DNA from: Oscarella lobularis
Lineage: Eukaryota > Porifera > Homoscleromorpha > Homosclerophorida > Oscarellidae
Direction of reading: 5' to 3'
Length of the DNA stretch: 64,000 nucleotides
NCBI RefSeq assembly: GCF_947507565.1
Contig: NC_089175.1
Coordinates: forward strand, 5,817,733-5,881,732
Shown here: piece after piece, positions 57,325-64,000 of the stretch
How positions within the stretch are numbered: position 1 is the stretch's first letter
Layout of the letters: the number at the start of each line of letters is the position of its first letter
Notes under the pieces: generated by a model
The model's database searches: none
Told to the model about the DNA's origin: nothing
What the model saw: the letters and a program-made list of their open reading frames with translations, nothing else
Position numbers and translations under genes: made by a program

Positions 57325-59450
57325 TCAGGCTTTTTTACTTTGCCAAATGGCATTTATGATGTATTTCTTTTTCGCTTCTTGTCTCTTTTGCTTTGCTTTG
57401 AACGATATCGCTGCAGTTGCTATTGTCGCTAAGATTGTGCCGACGATCGGTGCAGCAACACTTGCGGCGCCAACAGCAGCGGTGCTTGAGGCAACTGTGA
57501 TCGCCCCGCTCTTCACGTCATTGTTTTCGACCTTTTTCATTAGGCGATATTCATCTTCTGTGATCCTGCCGTCTTTGAAACGGCTTGAAAGGATAAAGCG
57601 ATTAGCTGCGAAACCCACGATTTCTACAGCTCCTCCAACAGCTGGTCCAATGGCTCTTAAAGCTGTTTTCCCTCCTACTGAAAGCATAGGCTTGGAAAGG
57701 CCTGCAAAAAGTATGCAACATTTTTAATTAATTTGCAACGAACTTTGTTTTGTGTACTTAAAATCCGAGAAGCACCAGCACCAGCAGCTGCCACGGTTGT
57801 CACGCCTTGAGACAGGTTTGCTCCAACTTTTGAAACAATCCTACATCCTTGACAGCCCTGTCCACTTTTGCTACCAATTCCTTCTGCTTGCAACGAGATT
57901 CCTGAAGTGTCTATTATGAGCGATAATCAACTGGCAAATTATTGCTCACCTTCTCCTCCTTTCACTATCCAAAATGCCCAGTCTTCGCAATTCCACTTAG
58001 GCAGGAAGTAGATAGGAAATTCCACTTCTGTCCCTTTGGTCAAAGGCACAACCCGACTATTTTGTGCAACTCTTTGAGAAATTGTGACTTTTCGGCGCTC
58101 CCGACCTTCTGGGAACAATTGTCCCTTTACCGACATTTCAATTCTAGTTTTAATTGCCTGTTTGGTTCTTGCATCTCCTAAGTATTCAATTCTAAATAGT
58201 CCTGCAGCTTTCTTGTCGACTTCAGGCTTCATAAAAGTCTCGAGTGTTGTTATTTGCGCACTACCGTTGTGTTTTCTCATCGGACTTCTAAAATCTATTT
58301 TGTCGTCGGTGCCGAAATGACCAATAAATATTTCTCCTGTTTCAGAGAAAGAATGTACCACTCCAACATGGGTATAGAGCACCGATCTTCTAACAGCAAT
58401 AATGTCGCCAGTCTGCAGCTCTTCTGGGTTGTACACTCTAACAAATACTCTGCAAACGTTTAGCTCGCATTCCAACCAACGCCAGTCATCTGTAGCGACC
58501 GACAACTGATACAAATACTTTTCAGAGTCGCTTGATGCTAAGCTTCCTATGACGCTGTCCATCTCCGCGATGAATTTCAGAGCAAACTTAGCCCGCTTCG
58601 CTACAATTTTTTTCGGTAAGATGGTGTACTGAAATCCTTTTTCTCTAGCCAGCTGATCTAACTTTTTGCCTGGGCGCCACTGAAAAACGGTTGTGGCATC
58701 TTCGGCGAATTGAAAATAAGACACCTTCTTAGGATCAGTTGAAAAGCAAGGCTTCGAGGGGCGATATATTACGTCGTATTGGCCCTCTGAGTTTCCTGAA
58801 ACAACCACGCCGTATCGTTTCCTACTTAATGCAAAATCGGCAACGATCATCATGCCTTCGGACAGTTTCACAATGTTATTGCGAAGAGCGGCCAAGAACT
58901 CTACATCGCTGGCAAAGCGCTGCGTCCACGATTTAGCCAGAAAATTGTAGACATTAACAGCCCTTTCTCGGTCATACAGAAGCGGTTCGCAACAGAGGCG
59001 AAGGCTTCTAATGAAGCTAAGAGGAAAAGAAATCACGCGCTTGTCTATTACAGTTGTGAAATTCGGCTTTGCCGCAATTCCAAGCATTGACGGCCCATCG
59101 GGCAAGAAAGACAGCTTCCACGCGGTGCCAGAAAGAAATGCTGATGCAGGAACTGCAGCTTTTGCTGAAGAACTAAGCATTTCCATAAAATCGGTGCTTG
59201 CCATGTTTTGGGGCACAACCTCTGGTGCCTCCAATACCAACTGCGCGCGCTTCGCAACGTGTTGGTTGTCTGCACAATCGTTCAGCAAAAACTTTTCACT
59301 GGAAAGTCGAGTAAACTTAACGCCTTCTTTAGATTTTGCGGCCACTCCATAGCTTCCTTTGTAAAAGAGGAAAATACCTGGCCTTGTTTGACCACTGATA
59401 GTAATAATGGCTTTGCTCCCGAGAGAAAAACAAGGCTTTTCCGAGCTCAT
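57325..59450 (-). CDS. LRAT-family protein with tandem LRAT-like modules and hydrophobic tail
   Basis: Exons 59450-57950, 57910-57758 and 57701-57325; phases close, giving 676 residues. About residue 343-490 is an LRAT/NlpC-P60-type domain: LQTGDIIAVRRSVLYTHVGV gives the His, FIGHFG a second His, and WNCEDWAFWI the Cys motif (NCE in LRAT and PLAAT enzymes). Two earlier stretches look like decayed copies of the same fold. Both contain the helix VAKRAQLVLEA / VAKRAKFALKFI (compare IVxRAxxLVG in LRAT) but lack the catalytic His and Cys. The C-terminal 170 residues are Gly/Ala-rich with a membrane-like stretch. LRAT proteins are thiol acyltransferases or phospholipases acting on membrane lipids. 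A start at 59510 is possible but lies only 7 bp past the TATA box, so 59450 is preferred. Confidence 0.75.
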
Positions 59451-59516
59451 TGTGCGCCGATCGTTTGAATGCGTTGCTGCTAATTGAAGTGATGAAAGCT
59501 CGCAAAGCATTGGGCT

Positions 59517-59524
59517 TTATATAG
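59517..59524 (-). promoter_or_regulatory. TATA box of the LRAT-family gene
   Basis: CCTATATAAAGCC on the minus strand, about 70 bp before the ATG at 59450. Transcription should begin some 25-30 bp downstream, which excludes the upstream ATG at 59510 from the mRNA. Confidence 0.6.
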
Positions 59525-60624
59525 GCTGGAGGCTGGATATTACATCATCATTGTGGAATCCCCTTGTTGACCGCATGTGGCCTTATTCCAACTATCCGAT
59601 TCGGTTGTTTGCTTCGGGTTCGGGTTCGGATTCAGGTTCGGGTTTGGGCTCGGGTTTCTTTTTATATCAGAGGTTCGGGCACGGGATATCAACAAGGGTC
59701 TTTTCCCTGCGCGTGCCCACGTAAAAACAAATTTGCAGGCAGTGGAGAGTGAGGAATGGAGAGGTTGAACGACTCACATGGCATGCGTCAAGGTTTGACA
59801 CGAAAAACGCTAAGCTGCTAACTAACCAAACCAAACGCGGTTATTATAAAACCATTATTTACATATACAGAATTCTGGTGTTTGCTTTGGATTATAAATC
59901 TTTGGTTCGGGCACGGATTGTCTCTACAATCCGTGGTTCGGGTTTGGCGTTTCGCTCAGGATTCTTTTATAGAGGTTCGGGCGCAGGGAATATTCAAAAC
60001 AGGGTCTTTTCCCTTGCGCGCCCACGTAAATTAAAAATGGGGCTGCGGCAGGCAGAGGGAAGGATGAAGAGATTGAGCGAGTCTCATTTTACCAAATTTT
60101 GGCGTGAATTTGATCTTTGCGGCCAAGAATATTAGCCCAGCGATGTTCCGGCGTCAAATTTGTTTTGGTCTCAGCAGTGCACGTCAGTATTGACCGTACA
60201 CGTTAACGTGACCCGTTTCCTGGCGTCGAGAGAAGAGAAAATGCTTCAGAGGGCTTCAGCTATCGAACGGACATTAGAACATGCAGGTCAAATCAGCAAT
60301 TGACATAATCGATGGTTTATATTGCGTTTACGCTCTGAAAGCTCTTTGGCCTAAGATACTTCTCCACGAAAATCTATTTCACGCCAGATGAGTCGCCAAA
60401 TCTCTACTTTTTCGTGGAGCGAGCGCAGGGAGAATTCTTCCCATGCTATAGCCCACCAGATTTAGCACAACCGTGCCTGAACCACCAGCCTTATGTTTAT
60501 CCCTTGGACCTAGATGTTTTTATCGGAGCATTTCGGAAGTCGGTCGGAGTGGGAGTCTTCGGCGTGGCTCTTTACCTACAGTAATCTAAAAAATTCTGCT
60601 CTACAAGGGAATTTTCAATTCTAA
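59525..60624. other. Intergenic region with repeated GGTTCGG-rich segments
   Basis: Two related segments (about 59615-59760 and 59905-60070) are listed separately. The rest, 60135-60624, shows no feature. Confidence 0.45.
59615..60070. repeat. Two copies of a segment with GGTTCGG repeats
   Basis: Each copy has short GGTTCGG-type repeats, then TTTTATA..AGAGGTTCGGGC and GGGTCTTTTCCCT, then GCG.GCCCACGTAAA, and ends in a purine-rich GCAGGCAG stretch. The copies lie near 59615-59760 and 59905-60070. Confidence 0.55.
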
Positions 60625-63600
60625 TCAAACAAATTCTTCGTGGGGTTCGTTCGTATCGGGCAACTGGTCTAAATCCAAATCGAGACACACGGCGGGATGC
60701 CGAAACGGAACCTCGGCGCCGTCCGGCGGCTTCGCCAAAACATGAGCGTTCGAATCCGTTACGCTGTCGCTATTCAACGTGGAAACAGTGTCGAGGGACC
60801 CCCTAGAGCGGGGATGATACAAAGCAGGAGCGGATTTGCTTCCTGCTATGCCACCACCATCCTTTACTGCCTGCGATAATCGCGTGGCGCTGCGTGCGCC
60901 TCCCAGGTTCCCTCTTCCGAACGCTTTACTGTCGCTCACGTCGCTGCTGAAACCGTCGCCGTCTCTTCGGCCATCGTCGATTTGCTTGAGATCTTCCAGA
61001 CTGTCCAGAGTCGGAAGAGGCTGCAGGAGTTCCATTTCGAGTTGACTCAGTCCGAGTGGCGCCACCGACGTTTCGCCGTCGGACACTCTCGCCTCGTCGT
61101 CGTGAAAGATGACGTCCAACTCGCCTTGCATAACGAGAGTCGTTTCGGAACTCTGATCCGACTCCACTCCTCGACCTCTAGGAACCTGACTACCCTGCTT
61201 CGATGACCCGCTTACCGACTTGGCTGAGTCGAGAGAAGCCTCGGCCTTCGCCTCTTCCACAGCCGATCTCCCCGGCCGAGGCATGTTGACCTCGCTCGTC
61301 GAATCGATGTCTTCCTGACTAATAGTCCGCATGGGAGCCTTGACGAGCTCTCGCAGACTATTCGGCAACGATTCCGCATCGGCGCCGGCGCGATTAGCGA
61401 GTAAGGTGCGTCGACGATAGGACCTCGGCGGACCGCTGTCCGTCGGAGCTCGAAAGTGCGCGCCTGGATACGGTCGCACGAGCGACGGTGCCGACAATTG
61501 CTCGTATTCCGAAAGACACTGAAGTCGAATGACGTCGGATATGCTATCCATTTCGATTGGCGGAACGATCATGCCTTCGTCGACGAACGAACTCGCGCCC
61601 GTTTCCGACGAGAGATCGATTTCCATGCCGGGAGGAATTTGCGCGGCGTGATCGAGCACCGGAGAGTGGCACGGGCGAGTGACGACAGTCGCCACTTTTA
61701 CAACGGGAGCCTTCTTCGGCTTCTCCTTTTCCGCACCGTCGACTTCCGCCTTTTTGACTTTGTCGAGTTTTGGCGTTCGTTTTCCGCTCGATCCCTTGCT
61801 ACTCCCTTTCGATCCCTTGCTATTTTTCGTCGATCGCGACGTGGTGCTTGCCGGGTAGGGAGGAGGAGCGGAGATTTCGTCGACGTTCGTGTCTGTGCTG
61901 ACGGCTGTAAAATTCGTTGCTTCGAGCTTCGTTTCGTGCGAAGTCTTATCGGAAATGCTTTTGACGAGCTCGACACTAGATATCGTGCTCTTTTGCTTTT
62001 GCCCCGTGGTGACTTTGTAGATTCTTCGGTGCGACTGACGGTACCAGATGAAAAAGAAAATACCGACGAGGAGGAGAACCAAGAGAGTGACGAGAACAGC
62101 AATACCTGCAACTAGTTTCGAATCCGCGTTTGACTTGTCTTCAGAACGGGATTCACACTGACTTCCCGTGTATTGGTTGGTACAGATGCACCTGCCGCTT
62201 GGCGTGCACGTACCACCGTTCTTGCACGTCAAATCCGAGCAAACGGGGAGTTGAAGCTGGCACGTTGGACCAGTAAATCCCGGGGCACAAACGCACGATA
62301 CGCTCTCGGCGTTCCCATCGTCGTAACAGGTGCTGCCGTTGTCGCATGCCGCCTCAAAGCAGCCGGCACTCTGAACACATTTCGGCCCATCAAAAAAGTA
62401 ACCGAAAGGACATTGACAACTAAATGAGACGTTGCTACTGGATGAAGTATCGCATGAACTTCCAGAAGGACATAGCGAAACGCTACCTCTTCGAACGAGA
62501 GACGCAATCCCGTTTGGAACGTTCAGTCCGCTCACCATTACGTCAGCCACGCATCCGCGTAAGCCGGAACCGTTCGTCCCTCCGATGAGTATACTCTCAG
62601 CTCTTCCATTCAGCAGAAACGATGACACATTCAGTAAGTAAGTGTCGTTAAGAGAGAGAAGCGATTCTGAAATGGAAATTTCGTGCCACGCTCCGTCTGC
62701 CAGATAAACGTTCGTTTTCTTCTTTAACGTCGTTGTTGACAAGGTTAGAAATCCATCTTCGAGCTACAAATAAAACGAAGATGTACTGCTATACTATCTA
62801 AATAAGAATATGCGTCTGAACTGACCTTGAGCTCAGATTGACCTACTACAAGCAGCACCGATTCAGGACGTCGGATTCGGAAGCGAAAAGAAACCGTTAG
62901 GGAAGCTGATACAAGCGCTGCTCTTCTTTTTCGCACTGCACTTTGAGTCGAGATCATGTCATTGAGTATGTGATCAAGAAACAGTGCGTAGCCGTCAGCT
63001 AGTTTCACCTCCAAATAGCCCGCACCATCAGACTGATACGTCGGTTTCTCTGCGAAAACAAATAGATAAATACTTGGACGAGGAAAAACCGTACCTTTCT
63101 GACTACAGTCGATTCCTGTGAAGGAGTCTTCGCACAAACACACCGACTTCGTCCACAAATCGAGGCAACTTCCTCCATTGAAACACGAGCTCGATTGGCA
63201 CGAGGAAACTGGTATTCCTTGCTGCACTCTTTGACTATGCTCAGCAGACTGGAGATCGAGGCGATTGTGATTGACGTATAACGCTCTGAGAGAGCCCACG
63301 TAGTAATTGAAAACAATTCCTTCGCGGACGACGGGCGACGAGCCGGCGATCACAATTAGATTCGTCAGAAGCGCTCTAAAATTTCGGTCAGAATAGAAAC
63401 GCCCAAAGTACGCGAGTGTACGACATACCTAGTTGAATAAGAACGCGTAAGTCTACATTTATTGTCGCCCACTGGACAGTGATCCAAGGCGACTTCATAG
63501 CTCTAGAGACAAAAAAGTTAAAGTCTGTGTAGGCATGATCAGTCAGTTGCTCACCATTTGATAGAGGTGCAACTGAACGTGATGCCAAGAACGGTCGCTT

Positions 63601-64000
63601 ACGATTTTTTCAAAAGTAGAAGAAGCGTTGCCGTCCTGAACTGCGAGCTTGGAGCGTACAAGCTGCAACGCAATAAAATCCGTGCCATTTCCCAACGTCA
63701 GTATCAAACCAGAAGACAAAATGGTAGAGAAATCGAACAGCACTTCAACGTCAGAAGCAGCATTAGACACGACGTAGGTAACGGACGACGAGGCATCAAA
63801 CGTATATGGAACAATGTCGCAGTTGACTCCGAGGTAGCCAGACATGCATTGGCATTCATATGACCCCGAAAGCGAGAGGCAGCTGCCTCCATTCAGACAC
63901 GGAAGCGAGCGACAGAAATCAATCTGCCGATCGCACGTTTGCCCAGTAAATCCAAACGCACACGAACAGCGAAAGCCGCCTCTAAAATCCGAACAGGAGC
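60625..64000 (-). CDS. LamG/EGF single-pass receptor, probably Fat-like cadherin (N-terminal part outside window)
   Basis: Only the C-terminal part is here. The last exon is 62763-60625 (713 codons). Upstream exons include 63049-62826, one ending near 63093 and others to the window edge. Order from the N-side: EGF (DFCRSLPCLNGGSCLSLSG), a LamG domain (GLILTLGNGTDFIALQLV), EGF (CFNGGSCLDLWTKSVCLC), a second LamG domain (SILIGGTNGSGLRGCVADVM), then EGF repeats (CDNGSTCYDDG, CKNGGTCTPSGRCICTNQYT). A membrane span (VAGIAVLVTLLVLLLVGIFF) and a long, Ser-rich cytoplasmic tail with a PPPYP motif follow. LamG domains alternating with EGF before one span is typical of Fat cadherins; Crumbs is an alternative. 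No cadherin repeat is visible in this window. Confidence 0.8.

Noticed and set aside
59600-59660. Telomere-like array from GGTTCGG repeats
   Set aside because: Only a few irregular units, not TTAGGG, embedded in a longer dispersed repeat.

Overview
The window looks like nuclear DNA of an early-branching marine invertebrate; a sponge, perhaps a homoscleromorph, is my best guess, but this is inference from gene content. The evidence is metazoan-type genes (an ADAMTS array, TM2D3, ANAPC15, OTUD3, a Fat-like LamG/EGF receptor and death-fold genes), very short introns (mostly 48-120 bp), tight gene spacing, and a strong GTCGAC-type codon bias in several genes. I saw no rRNA, tRNA, CRISPR array or virus-like element. 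Exon limits were read by hand from GT/AG signals, reading phase and family resemblance. Where I give phases that close, I trust them to the base; elsewhere they are approximate.

Left part (1-24 kb). Two near-identical tandem genes encode an AAA-ATPase-like/PD-(D/E)XK protein of a family common in bacteria. Next come two death-fold genes: CARD-coiled coil-Kelch and CARD-TM-Death. MRPS33 (minus) and ANAPC15 (plus) follow, head to head with only 26 bp between start codons. A complete GUF1 (mitochondrial EF4/LepA) gene lies on the minus strand, with one long intron filled by inverted repeats. Then come an ANKRD50/TANC-like STAND-ankyrin gene, a converging TRP-like channel gene, and a secreted flavin amine oxidase.

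Middle part (25-50 kb). A secreted fibrinogen-like gene converges on OTUD3. A degraded second copy of that neighbourhood lies at about 30.9-32.2 kb. Around and after it is an ADAMTS array: a 3' fragment (29.9-30.5 kb), two complete 19-exon genes (33.1-37.3 and 39.0-43.2 kb) and a third copy (45.7-49.6 kb) that has lost its Cys-rich exons. A small secreted protein of unknown family sits between the second and third copies, preceded by a stray duplicate of its first exon.

Right part (50-64 kb). A minus-strand pair encodes a Death domain-Rossmann-like-multipass membrane protein and a separate multipass protein. TM2D3 follows, then an LRAT-type protein with apparently three tandem LRAT-like modules. 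The window ends inside the C-terminal part of a LamG/EGF single-pass receptor, probably a Fat-like cadherin.

Common themes are innate-immunity or cell-death parts (three death-fold genes at two loci, a STAND-ankyrin gene), extracellular-matrix proteolysis (ADAMTS), and active local duplication that copied promoters, exons and flanks together with genes.
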